A stretch of DNA of 64,000 bases from Shinella zoogloeoides (GCF_022682305.1 NZ_CP093528.1:2617501-2681500), one strand, 5' to 3'; counted from the stretch's first letter, positions 1 through 13,951 are shown. Made by a program: numbers and translations. Notes: generated from the letters alone by a model not told the origin.

Positions 1-1228
1 GCATGCTGTCGATATGTTGGCGGATATGGGCCGCCTCGGCGGAGGTCGTGGCAAGCGCGATGGCCCGGTCGAAGGCCTGATGCGCCTCGGCATAGCGGCC
101 GAGCTGCTTCAGGAGGCCGCCGCGCAGGCCGTGGAAATAGAAATAGCCGTCCAGCTTCTCCGCCAGCGGCTCGACGAGCGCCAGCGCCGCCTCCGGCCCC
201 TCGCGCCTGGAGACCGCGACGGCCCGGTTGAGCCGCACCACAGGCGATGGCTGGAGGCGCTCCAGTCTCTGGTAGAGCAGGTCGATCTGAAGCCAGTCCG
301 TCTCCGCCGCCGTTCCGGCGCGGGCATGCAGGGCGGCAATCGCCGCCTGTATCTGGAAGGGACCGGGCGCGCGATGGCGGATCGCCTTGTCGATCATCAC
401 CAGCGCCTCGTCGATCAGCGGCCGATCCCAGAGCGAACGGTCCTGATCCTCCAGCGGCACGATCTGCCCGTTCGCATCGAAGCGGGCATCGAACCGCGAA
501 TGCTGAATGAGCAGGAGCGCCGTGAGGCCCATGATCTCCGGCTCGGACGGAAAGAGTTTCAGCAGCAGCCGCGCCAGCCGGATCGCCTCCGCGCAGAAGG
601 GCGTATCCGCCTTCTGCGGCACGCCGGCCGAATAGCCCTCGTTGAAGACGAGATAGATCATCGCAGCCACAAGCCCGAGCCGTTCGGCCCGCGCCGCCGC
701 ATCCGGCGTCTCGAAGGCAATGCCGGCCGCGCCGACCCTGGCCTTGGCGCGGGTGATGCGCTGCTCCATCGCGGCTTCCGAGACGAGGAAGGCCCGCGCG
801 ATCTGCCTCACCGAAAGGCCGGAGACGATGCGCAGCGCCAGCGCGATCTGCTGCGTAGCCGGCAGGTCGGGATGGCAACAGACGAAGAGCAGGCGCAGGA
901 TGTCGTCGCGGTAATGCGCGCCGTCCAGCCGGTCGGCAAGGTCGCTCTCGGTGTCCTCCAGATCGGACAGCATCTCCTCGGGCGGCAGCGGCTGGGTTTT
1001 CACACGCTTGCGCACCTGATCGATGCCGCTGTTACGGCCGACGAAGATGAGCCATGCGGCCGGATCGCGCGGCGGGCCTTTCTCGGGCCATGTCCTCAGC
1101 GCGCGAAGGCAGGCTTCCTGAAAAGCCTCCTCCGCCATGTCGAGGTCACGGAAGTAGCGCAGCAGCGCCCCCATGGCCTGCGGCCGCGCCGAGGTGAGCG
1201 CCAGGTCGATCCAGGCGAGGTCTGTCAT
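1..1228 (-). CDS. ECF RNA polymerase sigma factor with C-terminal DUF6596 (3' end outside window)
   Basis: The minus frame is open from the ATG at 1228 to the window edge, so the C-terminus is missing. The N-terminus (MTDLAWIDLALTSARPQAM) leads into sigma region 2 with the core-binding stretch DMAEEAFQEACLRAL. A region 4 helix-turn-helix follows (LSVRQIARAFLVSEAAMEQR), then a long alpha-helical extension of the DUF6596 type with FNEGYSAG. This architecture is that of the ECF sigma group that travels with YCII/DGPF proteins, and such a gene lies directly upstream: its TGA overlaps this ATG (ATGA). It should direct RNA polymerase to a small regulon. No transmembrane anti-sigma factor is visible nearby; in this group the fused extension is thought to take over control. 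Confidence 0.9.
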   Translation of the reverse strand, partial: MTDLAWIDLALTSARPQAMGALLRYFRDLDMAEEAFQEACLRALRTWPEKGPPRDPAAWLIFVGRNSGIDQVRKRVKTQPLPPEEMLSDLEDTESDLADRLDGAHYRDDILRLLFVCCHPDLPATQQIALALRIVSGLSVRQIARAFLVSEAAMEQRITRAKARVGAAGIAFETPDAAARAERLGLVAAMIYLVFNEGYSAGVPQKADTPFCAEAIRLARLLLKLFPSEPEIMGLTALLLIQHSRFDARFDANGQIVPLEDQDRSLWDRPLIDEALVMIDKAIRHRAPGPFQIQAAIAALHARAGTAAETDWLQIDLLYQRLERLQPSPVVRLNRAVAVSRREGPEAALALVEPLAEKLDGYFYFHGLRGGLLKQLGRYAEAHQAFDRAIALATTSAEAAHIRQHIDSM

Positions 1229-1599
1229 GCGATGGGCACTCCCGGATTGAAGAACTGCAGCGGCCGGATCTCATAGGTCCCGTTTGCCGGATTGGCGGCG
1301 GAAAGCTCGCGGGCGAACTGGATCGCCTCCTCCAGCGTCTCGGCCTGAAGCACGAAGAAACCGAGGAACTGCTCCTTGGTTTCGGCGAAGGGACCGTCCA
1401 TGACGATATCGTCCGTCGCGCCCTTGCGCACGGTGACGGCCGCCGTCGTCGGCATCAGCCGCGCGACGGGGCCGAGCTTGCCGGCCTCGGCATAGCGCTG
1501 GTTGACGGCGCCGAGATCGGCCATGACCTTGTCGTCCAGCTCCTTTGACCAGGCGCAGACTTCACTTTCGGCATCGTAACAAAGAACGGCATACAGCAT
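1225..1599 (-). CDS. YCII/DGPF-domain protein
   Basis: This 124-residue single-domain protein has the diagnostic DGPFAETKEQ signature near its middle, followed by GFFVLQAETLEEAIQFAREL, the typical core of YCII-related (DGPF) ferredoxin-fold proteins. The start ATG at 1599 fits the family start (MLYAVLCYDAE). The stop overlaps the start of the downstream ECF sigma gene by four bases, so the two are translationally coupled. DGPF proteins are the usual genomic partners of this sigma group and are presumed cytoplasmic accessory proteins. The molecular function is not established. Confidence 0.92.
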   Translation of the reverse strand: MLYAVLCYDAESEVCAWSKELDDKVMADLGAVNQRYAEAGKLGPVARLMPTTAAVTVRKGATDDIVMDGPFAETKEQFLGFFVLQAETLEEAIQFARELSAANPANGTYEIRPLQFFNPGVPIA

Positions 1600-1694
1600 G
1601 GTAAACTCCCGTTGGCTGAAAGACGTAGAAGTAGCGTCTCAGCCGACAGGGCGCACCGGATTATTTTTGATTTTTGCCAGGGCGTTCCAGCGGT

Positions 1695-2123
1695 TCAGAT
1701 CTTGAACACATCATCCTGCCGGAACACGATGACATAGCCGCCGGTCGCCTCGGCTTCGCGCGCCCAGTCCCGCAATTGCGCGTGATAAGGCTCGCGCCGC
1801 CAGATATCGGGATGGTCGGGATCGACCAGAACCGTGATCTGCGGCCCCTGCCGATAGACCATCATGTGCGAGCGCGACGGTTCCCATATCTCGGCAAATC
1901 CCGCATCGGTCATCCAGAGGCAGAGAAAGTCACGGCAGACCGAGGGCCGGTCCACATAGATCGAGCATCCCTTCCCCGCGACGCAATGGCGGCACCAGAC
2001 ATTGGCCGGCTTGTCGAACAGGTCGATATCGGGCAGCCGGCAGCAGAGCGTACAGGTGCCGCAGGACCGGCCGGCAACAACGTTGGGAGATGATGGCATG
2101 GCCGGTGCATAGCATCCGGCCAT
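1695..2123 (-). CDS. YkgJ-type cysteine-cluster (putative metal-chelating) protein
   Basis: This protein of about 142 residues has an N-terminal cysteine array: GRSCGTCTLCCRLPDI, then WCRHCVAGKGC and a later CRDFLC. The spacing is that of the YkgJ / zinc- or iron-chelating domain family. The rest is a small alpha/beta region with no transmembrane segment. I chose the ATG at 2123, which has AAGG four bases upstream. An alternative ATG at 2099 gives 134 residues and also keeps all cysteines. It lies 26 bp downstream of glpK on the same strand and may be cotranscribed. Its role is unknown; metal binding is inferred from the cysteines. Confidence 0.8.
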   Translation of the reverse strand: MAGCYAPAMPSSPNVVAGRSCGTCTLCCRLPDIDLFDKPANVWCRHCVAGKGCSIYVDRPSVCRDFLCLWMTDAGFAEIWEPSRSHMMVYRQGPQITVLVDPDHPDIWRREPYHAQLRDWAREAEATGGYVIVFRQDDVFKI

Positions 2124-2149
2124 CGAACCTTGAAGGGAGGCGCGACGAT

Positions 2150-3640
<1,491 letters not shown>

Positions 3641-3831
3641 GCTTTCCTCCCGGTGAAGAGCCGCTCCCAGGCCCTTCGGAATCTTCAATACGATGCAAAA
3701 ACGAATGTCAAAGGAAAATAAAACGCAAGTCGCGCTTCGTCCCCGGCGGAACTGTAGCGCGCAAAACACAATTGTCATCGCTCGAGTTTTCGGCGTAGGC
3801 TACCGCAACGCAGCATATCGGGAGAAACAAG

Positions 3832-4605
3832 ATGAAGAGCGTCGTCATCACCGGCTCCACCAGCGGCATCGGCCTTGCCATTGCCAGCGCCTTCGCGCAA
3901 AGCGGCGCCAATGTCGTCATCAACGGTTTCGGCTCGGCGGAGGAGATCGAGGCTATCCGGGCGAAGCTCGACGGTCTCGGCAAGGGCCGCGTGCTCTACC
4001 ATCCCGCCGACATGACGAAGCCGCACGAAATCTCCGACCTCATCCAGACGGCGGTGGAGGAATTCGACGGCGTCGATATCCTCGTCAACAATGCCGGCAT
4101 CCAGCATGTCGAGAAGATCGAGGATTTCCCGGTCGAGAAGTGGGACCAGATCATCGCGATCAACCTGTCCAGCTCGTTCCACACCATCCGCTGCGCCGTG
4201 CCGCATATGAAGCGCAAGGGCTGGGGCCGCATCGTCAACGTCGCCTCCGCGCACGGTCTCGTCGCCTCGCCCTTCAAGGCGGCCTATGTGGCGGCCAAGC
4301 ATGGCGTCATGGGCCTCACCAAGACGGTCGCGCTGGAGGTCGCCGAGAACGGCATCACCGTCAACGCCATCTGCCCCGGCTACGTGCTGACGCCGCTCGT
4401 CGAGCAGCAGATCCCGGCGACTGCAAAAGCCCGCGGCATCAGCGAGGCCGAGGTGAAGACCGACGTCATGCTGAAGTTCCAGCCGACCAAGGAATTCGTC
4501 GGCACGGACGAGGTGGCGGCCATCGCCATGTTCCTCGCCTCGGATGCGGCCAAGTCGATCAACGGCACCCACATCTCCGTCGACGGCGGCTGGACCGCGC
4601 AATAG
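3832..4605 (+). CDS. bdhA: 3-hydroxybutyrate dehydrogenase (SDR family)
   Basis: This 257-residue classical short-chain dehydrogenase should oxidise D-3-hydroxybutyrate to acetoacetate with NAD in poly-hydroxybutyrate mobilisation. It has the nucleotide-binding TGSTSGIG at residues 7-14, NNAGIQHVEKIEDF (typical of BdhA), NVASAHGLVASPFKAAYVAAKHG with the catalytic Ser and the Tyr-x3-Lys, and the C-terminal SDR end GTHISVDGGWTAQ. The ribosome-binding site GGGAGAAAC sits just before the ATG. It is divergent from glpK and convergent with the DUF1127 gene. A related SDR with other hydroxy-acid specificity is possible but less likely. Confidence 0.95.
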   Translation: MKSVVITGSTSGIGLAIASAFAQSGANVVINGFGSAEEIEAIRAKLDGLGKGRVLYHPADMTKPHEISDLIQTAVEEFDGVDILVNNAGIQHVEKIEDFPVEKWDQIIAINLSSSFHTIRCAVPHMKRKGWGRIVNVASAHGLVASPFKAAYVAAKHGVMGLTKTVALEVAENGITVNAICPGYVLTPLVEQQIPATAKARGISEAEVKTDVMLKFQPTKEFVGTDEVAAIAMFLASDAAKSINGTHISVDGGWTAQ

Positions 4606-4615
4606 CCGCGCCCTC

Positions 4616-4789
4616 TCAATGACGACCGTCGAGATAGCCGAGATCCCGCTTGATGTGATCGGACACATGGCGGGGGTCGAAATGCGGCCGGCGCTTGCGC
4701 CGCCGCAAAAGGCGCGCCACCCTTTGCCAGAAACTTTTCTTGCGGGGGTGCGTCGCGTCGGCAATGGCCCGGTCGGCGGTGCATGTCAT
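4616..4789 (-). CDS. DUF1127-type small basic protein
   Basis: This 57-residue protein is rich in Arg and Lys (KKSFWQRVARLLRRRKRR) and ends in HVSDHIKRDLGYLDGRH. That end matches the C-terminal DUF1127 pattern of a short helix followed by RD(I/L)G. The start at 4789 has GAGG eight bases upstream. A longer frame open upstream to 4987 would overlap the LysR gene antisense and is rejected. It is divergent from the LysR gene and ends 10 bp from bdhA. DUF1127 microproteins of alphaproteobacteria have been linked to RNA turnover and to phosphate and carbon metabolism; the role of this copy is unknown. Confidence 0.8.
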   Translation of the reverse strand: MTCTADRAIADATHPRKKSFWQRVARLLRRRKRRPHFDPRHVSDHIKRDLGYLDGRH

Positions 4790-4895
4790 GGTCAAACCTC
4801 GAAAATTCCATCCATTGCTTGCAGCCTGCGCCGGAAAATGATGGAATTCCAATCGAACCTTCGTCTGAACCCATAAAGAGAGCTTGGCCTTGAAG

Positions 4896-5783
4896 ATGTC
4901 GCGCGCCTTCCCGCTCAATGCGCTCCGCGTCTTTGAGGCAGCCGCGCGGCACGGCAGCTTCACCCGCGCGGGCGACGAATTGGGCATGACGCAGACGGCC
5001 GTCAGCTACCAGATCAAGCTGCTGGAGGAGACGCTGGGCGAGACGCTTTTCCTGCGCCAGCCGCGACAGGTGGCGCTGAGCGAGGCCGGCGAACGGCTTG
5101 CGCCGAAGGTGGCGGAAGGGCTCGCGAAACTGGCGGAGGCTGTGTCGGACCTGCGCGGGGCGAGCGAGCAGAAGTTGCACATCCACTCCACGCCCACCTT
5201 CGCCCTGCAATGGCTGAGCCGCACCATCGGCGATTTCCAGCTCAGGCACCCCAACATCGCGGTGCGCCTTTCCACCTCGCAGGACGTGATCGATTTCGCC
5301 AAGGAAGAGGCCGATGTCGCCGTCCGCTGGGGCATGGGCGACTGGCCGGGCCTTGCCGCCCATCGGGTCATGCGCATGGATTTCGCGCCCATGCTGAGCC
5401 CGAAGCTCGCCGAGACCATCGGCGGCGTGAAGGAGCCGGCCGACCTTCTGAAGCTTCCGATCATCAGTGCGCGGGATATCTGGTGGCGCACCTGGTTTTC
5501 GGCAGCCGGCATCGACAATCCGAATCTGGAGCGCTTTCCGCCGAACGAGCTGGGCACGCAGACCATCGATGCGCAGATCGCCATGGCCGGGCAAGGCGTC
5601 GCCATCCTCAGCCCCGGCCATTTCCGCAGCGAGATTGCCGCCGGCCAGCTCTACCAGCCCTTCGACCTCACCTGCAACGATGGCCGCGACTACTGGCTCG
5701 TCTATCCGGAAAACCGCCGCAATATCCAGAAGATCCGGGCATTTCGGGACTGGATTCTCGCGGCCATGCCGCAGGAGGTCTGA
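4896..5783 (+). CDS. LysR-family regulator, GcvA-like
   Basis: This protein of about 295 residues has an N-terminal winged helix (FPLNALRVFEAAARHGSFTRAGDELGMTQTAVSYQIKLLEE) and a substrate-binding domain of the GcvA subgroup, ending in FRDWILAAMPQEV. PLNALRxFEAAARHxSFTxAxxEL is the GcvA-type hallmark. I use the ATG at 4896; TTG codons at 4884 and 4890 are in frame, and a purine-rich AAAGAGAG precedes them. It is divergent from the DUF1127 gene and next to the ureide operon, either of which could be its target. The inducer is unknown. Confidence 0.9.
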   Translation: MSRAFPLNALRVFEAAARHGSFTRAGDELGMTQTAVSYQIKLLEETLGETLFLRQPRQVALSEAGERLAPKVAEGLAKLAEAVSDLRGASEQKLHIHSTPTFALQWLSRTIGDFQLRHPNIAVRLSTSQDVIDFAKEEADVAVRWGMGDWPGLAAHRVMRMDFAPMLSPKLAETIGGVKEPADLLKLPIISARDIWWRTWFSAAGIDNPNLERFPPNELGTQTIDAQIAMAGQGVAILSPGHFRSEIAAGQLYQPFDLTCNDGRDYWLVYPENRRNIQKIRAFRDWILAAMPQEV

Positions 5784-5828
5784 TCCCGTCCGGGGAGCGG
5801 CCGGGGGATGGCCGCTCCGCAAGCCCTT

Positions 5829-6323
5829 TCAGGGCTGCTCGATGACGAAGGGCGTATCGAAGAAGTGTTCGATCACGTTGTTGCCGCCACCGAGACGGTC
5901 GACGACGAGGAAGTCGCTCACCGCGCCGATGGCCATCAGCGGATGATGCCAGACGTTGCGGCCGTAGTTGACGCCCTGGCGTCCGCCGGCGAGGAAGACC
6001 TGCGGCCGGCCGGGCCTGCCACCCTCGTCCGCCGCCACGACCACCAGCCACGGCCGGTTGTCGATGGGCGAGAAACTCTGGCTGCCGAAGGGATGGCGCT
6101 CCATCATACCGATGGCATAGGGGAAGCTGCGCGGGCTGCCGCGGAAGATGTTGATGATGACCTTCGCATCCTCGCCCACCGCCTCGGCCACGGCGAGCGC
6201 GTTGTAGCGCTCTGTCGTGCCGCCGTTGATGTAGCGCATGGCGGCGGGATCGGTCTCGATCACGCTGCCGAAGGGGGCGAAGGCTTCCTTGGTGAGGGGC
6301 TGGATCGTCAGTTTTTCAGCCAT
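5829..6323 (-). CDS. allA: ureidoglycolate lyase
   Basis: This 164-residue cupin-fold enzyme should cleave (S)-ureidoglycolate to glyoxylate and urea, the last step of allantoin breakdown. Family features are [14 protein letters not shown] near the N-terminus, [37 protein letters not shown] in the middle, and the metal-pocket region [13 protein letters not shown] followed by DFLVVDR. It is the third gene of a ureide set: puuE and uraD lie upstream on the same strand, with a 51-bp gap to uraD. Length is normal for AllA. Confidence 0.95.
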   Translation of the reverse strand: MAEKLTIQPLTKEAFAPFGSVIETDPAAMRYINGGTTERYNALAVAEAVGEDAKVIINIFRGSPRSFPYAIGMMERHPFGSQSFSPIDNRPWLVVVAADEGGRPGRPQVFLAGGRQGVNYGRNVWHHPLMAIGAVSDFLVVDRLGGGNNVIEHFFDTPFVIEQP

Positions 6324-6374
6324 CGGACAGCCCTCCCGGGGAGAGGAAGGGCGGTCGTCGGTAATCAGGCATCG

Positions 6375-6872
6375 TCAATCTCCGGGGAGCAGAGCATTCA
6401 AGCGCAGGAGCGCAATGCGCTCCACCTGGGCTTTCGCGGTTTCGAATTCCTCATCGGCCGTATTGCCGATGCGTGTCTCGAAAGCGGCAAGGATGTCGCT
6501 CTTGTCAAGCCCCTTCACGGCAATGATGAAGGGGAAGCCAAACTTTTCCGTGTAATCGGTGTTGGATCGGGTAAAACGCGCGTGCTCTTCCGGGCTGAGC
6601 CGGTCGAGACCGGCGCCGGCCTGTTCCTTGCGGCTGTCCTCCGTCAATTCGCCGGCGATGGCGAGCTTTCCGGCAAGGTCCGGGTGGGCGCGCAGCACGC
6701 CGAGCTGCTCGGCATGGCTCGCCTTACGGAACGCCTCGGTCAGCGCGCCGTGCACGCCCGCCGCCGTCAGGGGCAGCGCGACGGAACCGGCGTCGAGCGC
6801 CCGCTCTGCGATGAAGGGCGAATGCTCGAAGACGCCGCCGAAGCGGTCGAGGAAATCGGCCCGGTCGATCAT
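6375..6872 (-). CDS. uraD: OHCU decarboxylase
   Basis: This 165-residue all-alpha enzyme should decarboxylate 2-oxo-4-hydroxy-4-carboxy-5-ureidoimidazoline to (S)-allantoin in the uricase pathway. Signature regions are RFGGVFEHSPFIAERA, LGVLRAHPDLAGKLA (with the catalytic His), LTEDSRKEQAGAGLDRL and YTEKFGFPFIIAVKG. Its ATG at 6872 overlaps the TGA of puuE (ATGA), so the two are translationally coupled. The combination with puuE and allA assigns the locus to purine-ureide catabolism. No uricase gene is in this window. Confidence 0.96.
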   Translation of the reverse strand: MIDRADFLDRFGGVFEHSPFIAERALDAGSVALPLTAAGVHGALTEAFRKASHAEQLGVLRAHPDLAGKLAIAGELTEDSRKEQAGAGLDRLSPEEHARFTRSNTDYTEKFGFPFIIAVKGLDKSDILAAFETRIGNTADEEFETAKAQVERIALLRLNALLPGD

Positions 6873-7801
6873 GCGCTCTTTCCCTTCGTCGGATGGTAGT
6901 TCTCGATCCAGTGGCGCGCGATGTCGATGCGGCGCGGGATCCAGACCTTCTCATGGGCGAGCACGTAGTCGACGAAGCGGGCGAGCGCGGCGGCGCGGCC
7001 GGGGCGGCCGACGAGGCGGCAATGAAGGCCGATATTCAGCATCTTCGGGCTGCCTTCCTTGCCTTCCTGGTAGAGCACGTCGAAGGCGTCCTTCAGGTAG
7101 TTGAAGAACTGGTCGCCGGCGTTGAAGCCCTGCGGCGTTGCGAAACGCATGTCGTTCGTTTCGAGCGTGTAGGGAATGATCAGGAAGGGTTCGCCGTCGA
7201 TGCCCGGCACAAAATACGGCAGGTCGTCGGCATAGGAGTCGGACGAATAGACGAAGCCGCCCTCCTCCATGACGAGGCGCAGCGTGTTGTCCGAGGGCTT
7301 GCCCTGGTACATGCCGAGCGGATGCGAGCCGGTCAGTTCCTTGTGCAGGCGCACGGCCTCGCGGATGTGCTCGCGCTCCTTCTCTTCGGAATAGTCCTTG
7401 TATTCCAGCCAGCGGTAGCCGTGGCTGGCGATTTCCCAGCCGGCTTCCTTCATCGCCGCGACGGCTTCCGGATTGCGCGCCATGGCGAGCGTCACGCCGT
7501 AGACCGTGGTGGTGACGTTCCGGCTGGTGAAGAGCCGATGCAGCCGCCAGAAGCCGGCGCGCGAACCGTATTCGTAGATCGATTCCATATTGAGGTTGCG
7601 CTGGCCCGGCCAGGGCTGCGCGCCGACGATTTCCGACAGGAGATTCTCCGACGCCGCATCGCCGTCGAGAATGCAGCTTTCGCCGCCTTCCTCGTAGTTC
7701 ACCACGAATTGCACGGCGATATTGGCATCGCCCGGCCAGCGAACCTGCGGCGGAGTGCGGCCGTAACCGATCAGGTCGCGCGGATAAGTCTTGTCAGTCA
7801 T
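6869..7801 (-). CDS. puuE: allantoinase, PuuE type (polysaccharide-deacetylase fold)
   Basis: This 310-residue member of the cofactor-independent allantoinase family should hydrolyse allantoin to allantoate. Conserved PuuE stretches are YPRDLIGYGRTPPQVRWPG, VNYEEGGE, GVTLAMARNP, EIASHGYRWLEYKDYSEE and IGLHCRLVGRPGR. The start ATG at 7801 has a strong GAGGTGAT ribosome-binding site. The frame continues upstream to 7903, but that part (MLVMDRKRTK...) lacks similarity and would overlap the promoter of the PRC-barrel gene. It is the first gene of the puuE-uraD-allA run. Confidence 0.96.
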   Translation of the reverse strand: MTDKTYPRDLIGYGRTPPQVRWPGDANIAVQFVVNYEEGGESCILDGDAASENLLSEIVGAQPWPGQRNLNMESIYEYGSRAGFWRLHRLFTSRNVTTTVYGVTLAMARNPEAVAAMKEAGWEIASHGYRWLEYKDYSEEKEREHIREAVRLHKELTGSHPLGMYQGKPSDNTLRLVMEEGGFVYSSDSYADDLPYFVPGIDGEPFLIIPYTLETNDMRFATPQGFNAGDQFFNYLKDAFDVLYQEGKEGSPKMLNIGLHCRLVGRPGRAAALARFVDYVLAHEKVWIPRRIDIARHWIENYHPTKGKSA

Positions 7802-7914
7802 TCGATCACCTCGGCAATGGGCGGAACCGTGCACCGGGCGGTGCAATACCCCATGGGAAGGAACCAATAGCGCCTTGGTCCGTTTCCTGTCCATGACAAG
7901 CAAGGAGAAACACT

Positions 7915-8289
7915 ATGGCCATGCAGGACGCAAACATTCGTGAAACGCAGGATCTCATCGCCAGCGACAAGGTCGAAGGCACCAGCGTCTACGGCGCGGA
8001 CGGCAAGCATATCGGCGCGGTGGAACGCCTGATTCTCGACAAGCGCAACGGGCATGTATCCTATGCCGTCCTCAGCTTCGGCGGCTTCCTCGGCATCGGG
8101 CAGGACCACTATCCCCTGCCCTGGAGCAAGCTGAGCTACGACGAAGGCCTCGGCGGCTATCGCGTCGATGTGACGAAGGAACAGGTGGAGCGCGCACCGC
8201 ACTATGAAAGCGATGCCGAATACGACTGGAACCGCCGCAACGGCAAGGTGATCCACGACTATTACGGCGTTCCGCCCTACTGGATGTAA
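7915..8289 (+). CDS. PRC-barrel domain protein
   Basis: This 124-residue protein has a PRC-barrel core: LIASDKVEGTSVYGADGKHIGAVERLILDKRNGHVSYAVLSFGGFLGIG, then YPLPWSKLSYDE. Such stand-alone proteins are common in Rhizobiales and are probably cytoplasmic; their role is unclear (stress or surface sensing has been proposed for relatives). AAGGAGAAAC precedes the ATG. The tail ends HDYYGVPPYWM. It is divergent from puuE, and its stop lies 3 bp from the stop of the convergent FAD oxidoreductase gene. Confidence 0.9.
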   Translation: MAMQDANIRETQDLIASDKVEGTSVYGADGKHIGAVERLILDKRNGHVSYAVLSFGGFLGIGQDHYPLPWSKLSYDEGLGGYRVDVTKEQVERAPHYESDAEYDWNRRNGKVIHDYYGVPPYWM

Positions 8290-8292
8290 GCG

Positions 8293-9471
8293 TCAGATCC
8301 GTCCGGCTTCCTCGAAGTGTGCCGGAACGGTAAAGGAGGGCGGTACGCCGAGCGTGCCGCCCTTTATCTCGTGCAGCACTTCGCGGGCCAGCGCATGCGC
8401 GAGGCCGAAGCTCACCTTGAAGCCCCCGGTCATCAGGCTGACATTCGCATGATCCGGGTGCCGTCCGACCATAGGCTCCCGGCCGATGGCCTTGGGCCGA
8501 AGCCCGGCCCAGCGCTCGGCGACAGGCGCGTCCGCAAGAACCGGCGCCATGGAGCGCGCCTTTTCTATGAGGGCGTCGAGAAGCCCATCGGTGCCATGCG
8601 GATCGGAGAAGCTGTTCTCGCTGGTGCTGCCGATGGCGACGAGACCGTTGTCATGCGGCACGATATAAAGGCCGTCCGCGAAAATCACCGGAAGGGACGG
8701 GTCGACGGCGGCCTTAAGGAAGGCCGCCTGCCCCTTGACCCCGACGCCCGCCGGCTTTGCCAGTGGCGGGCCGAGCGGGGCCAGCAGGGCGAAGGTCTCG
8801 ACGCCGGCCGCCAGCACGCAATGGCCGAAGGCGACCGCGGTTCCGTCGTCAAGACACGCGGTCCCGGCCGCCGTATCCAGGCTCTCGATACCGGCGCCCT
8901 CGCGGATGGAAACGTTCGGCAGCCGTGCAAGCGCCGCGCCGAGGGCGGCAACGAGGCTGCGTGGCGCAAGGCGGGCGGCAAGGTGATCGCGGACAAGCCC
9001 GCAGGCCATCGCCTCGCCGGAAGGCCAGCCATCGACTGGGGCGGCGTCCAGTACCTCGAAGGCGAAGGCGCGGCCGGGTGTGCGCCAGGCCGCGCGGGCA
9101 TCCTCGGCATGGCCGAGCGCGATGTCGCGATTATGGGGTTTTCCCAGCGGGATGAGTCGGCCGGAGCGCCGGTAGCCGGCGGAAAGGCCGGTCTCCGCCT
9201 CCAGCGCCGCAACCTCGCCTTCGAGGGAGACCAGGGCATCGAACTGGAAGGCCTTCTTGGCGTTCCAGCGATCCGGCAGATGCGGCATCAGCGCACCGAG
9301 CAGGCCGCCGCTCGCTCCCGCGCCGATCCGCCGCTTTTCGACGAGCTGGACGGACAGGCCTTGGCGGGCGGCAAAGAGCGCGGTCCAGAGTCCCATGACC
9401 CCGCCGCCGGCGACGAGGAGGTCCACGCCCGGTTGACCGACGGCCTTCCCGCGATTATCGGCTTCTGCCAT
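8293..9471 (-). CDS. FAD-dependent oxidoreductase, DadA/MnmC2-like
   Basis: This 392-residue member of the DAO superfamily has an N-terminal Rossmann FAD motif, LLVAGGGVMGLWTALFAARQG, then GASGGLLGALMPHLPDRW (the MPHLPDRW stretch resembles MnmC oxidase domains) and a C-terminal FAD clamp, WAGLRPKAIGREPMVG...TGGFKVSFGLAHALA. It is divergent from mnmD and their start codons share two bases. In enterobacteria MnmC fuses exactly these two activities, so this may be the separate MnmC(o) oxidase acting on cmnm5-U34 of tRNA. A D-amino-acid or glycine oxidase is the alternative. Possible downstream starts would remove the overlap. Confidence 0.82.
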   Translation of the reverse strand: MAEADNRGKAVGQPGVDLLVAGGGVMGLWTALFAARQGLSVQLVEKRRIGAGASGGLLGALMPHLPDRWNAKKAFQFDALVSLEGEVAALEAETGLSAGYRRSGRLIPLGKPHNRDIALGHAEDARAAWRTPGRAFAFEVLDAAPVDGWPSGEAMACGLVRDHLAARLAPRSLVAALGAALARLPNVSIREGAGIESLDTAAGTACLDDGTAVAFGHCVLAAGVETFALLAPLGPPLAKPAGVGVKGQAAFLKAAVDPSLPVIFADGLYIVPHDNGLVAIGSTSENSFSDPHGTDGLLDALIEKARSMAPVLADAPVAERWAGLRPKAIGREPMVGRHPDHANVSLMTGGFKVSFGLAHALAREVLHEIKGGTLGVPPSFTVPAHFEEAGRI

Positions 9472-10188
9472 GGCTGACCACGATCCTGAACAGACACCGC
9501 CGAGCGAAACGGTCCTCGACTGGCACGAGGGCGATATGCCCTATTCACGCGCCTTTGACGACCACTTTTATTGTCGCAGCGACGGGCGGCTGGAATGCGG
9601 CCATGTCTTCCTTTCGGGCAACGACCTGCCGCACCGCTGGCAGCGTGACGAACCTTTCCGCATCGCCGAACTCGGCTTCGGCACCGGCCTCAACCTGTGC
9701 GAGACCTGGCGTCAGTGGCGCGAGACGGCCCCCGGCGACGCCAGCCTCGCCTTCACCTCCTTCGAGCGTTTTCCGATGGCGCGCGCCGATATCGACCGGG
9801 CGCTGGCGCACTGGCCGGAGATCGACCGGGAACGTGCGGTGCTGACGGCGAAATGGCCGGACGCGCCGCAAGGCCGCATCGAGATCGAGCTTGCGCCGCG
9901 CGTCCACCTTACCGTCGTCTGCGGCACGGCGCTCGACAGCCTGCAACGGGAGGAGGCGCCGTTCGACGCCTGGTACCTCGACGGCTTCGCCCCCTCGCGC
10001 AATCCGGACATGTGGTCGGCGGAACTGATGGCTGAGGTCTGCCGCCTCACTGCCGCGGACGGCCGCTTCGCCACCTACGCCGCCGCCGGCTTCGTGCGGC
10101 GCAACCTGCTTGCCGCAGGCTTCTCGGTGGAGCGCCGGCCGGGCTTTGCGGGAAAGCGCGAAATGCTCTGCGGGGGCAAAGCCACGTC

Positions 10189-10192
<4 letters not shown>
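9470..10192 (+). CDS. mnmD: tRNA U34 methyltransferase MnmD (MnmC methylase domain)
   Basis: This 240-residue SAM-dependent methylase should make the final methyl transfer in mnm5(s2)U34 wobble modification. Family features are LDWHEGDMPYSRAFDDHFY, AECGH-like LECGHVFLSGNDLPHRW, SAM motif I IAELGFGTGLNLCETW, and the active-site region WYLDGFAPSRNPDMWS. It ends with the family-type GFAGKREMLCG. The ATG at 9470 overlaps the start of the minus-strand FAD oxidoreductase. The next in-frame ATG (9537) would cut into the conserved N-terminus, so 9470 is likely right. Its stop shares bases with the stop of the convergent kinase gene. Confidence 0.92.
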
Positions 10193-13842
<3,650 letters not shown>

Positions 13843-13951
13843 GCCAAGTACTCCCCGAAGCGGCACGGATAGAGAGATTCATACCCCTCGGGGAGTATCA
13901 CCAATCCTTGAACGGATGGTTAACCGATCGTTGCCGGAACCCGGGACGCCC

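Noticed and set aside
14-1276. A 420-codon plus-strand frame at the window start
   Set aside because: The minus strand reads as a complete ECF sigma factor that only lacks a stop because it leaves the window.
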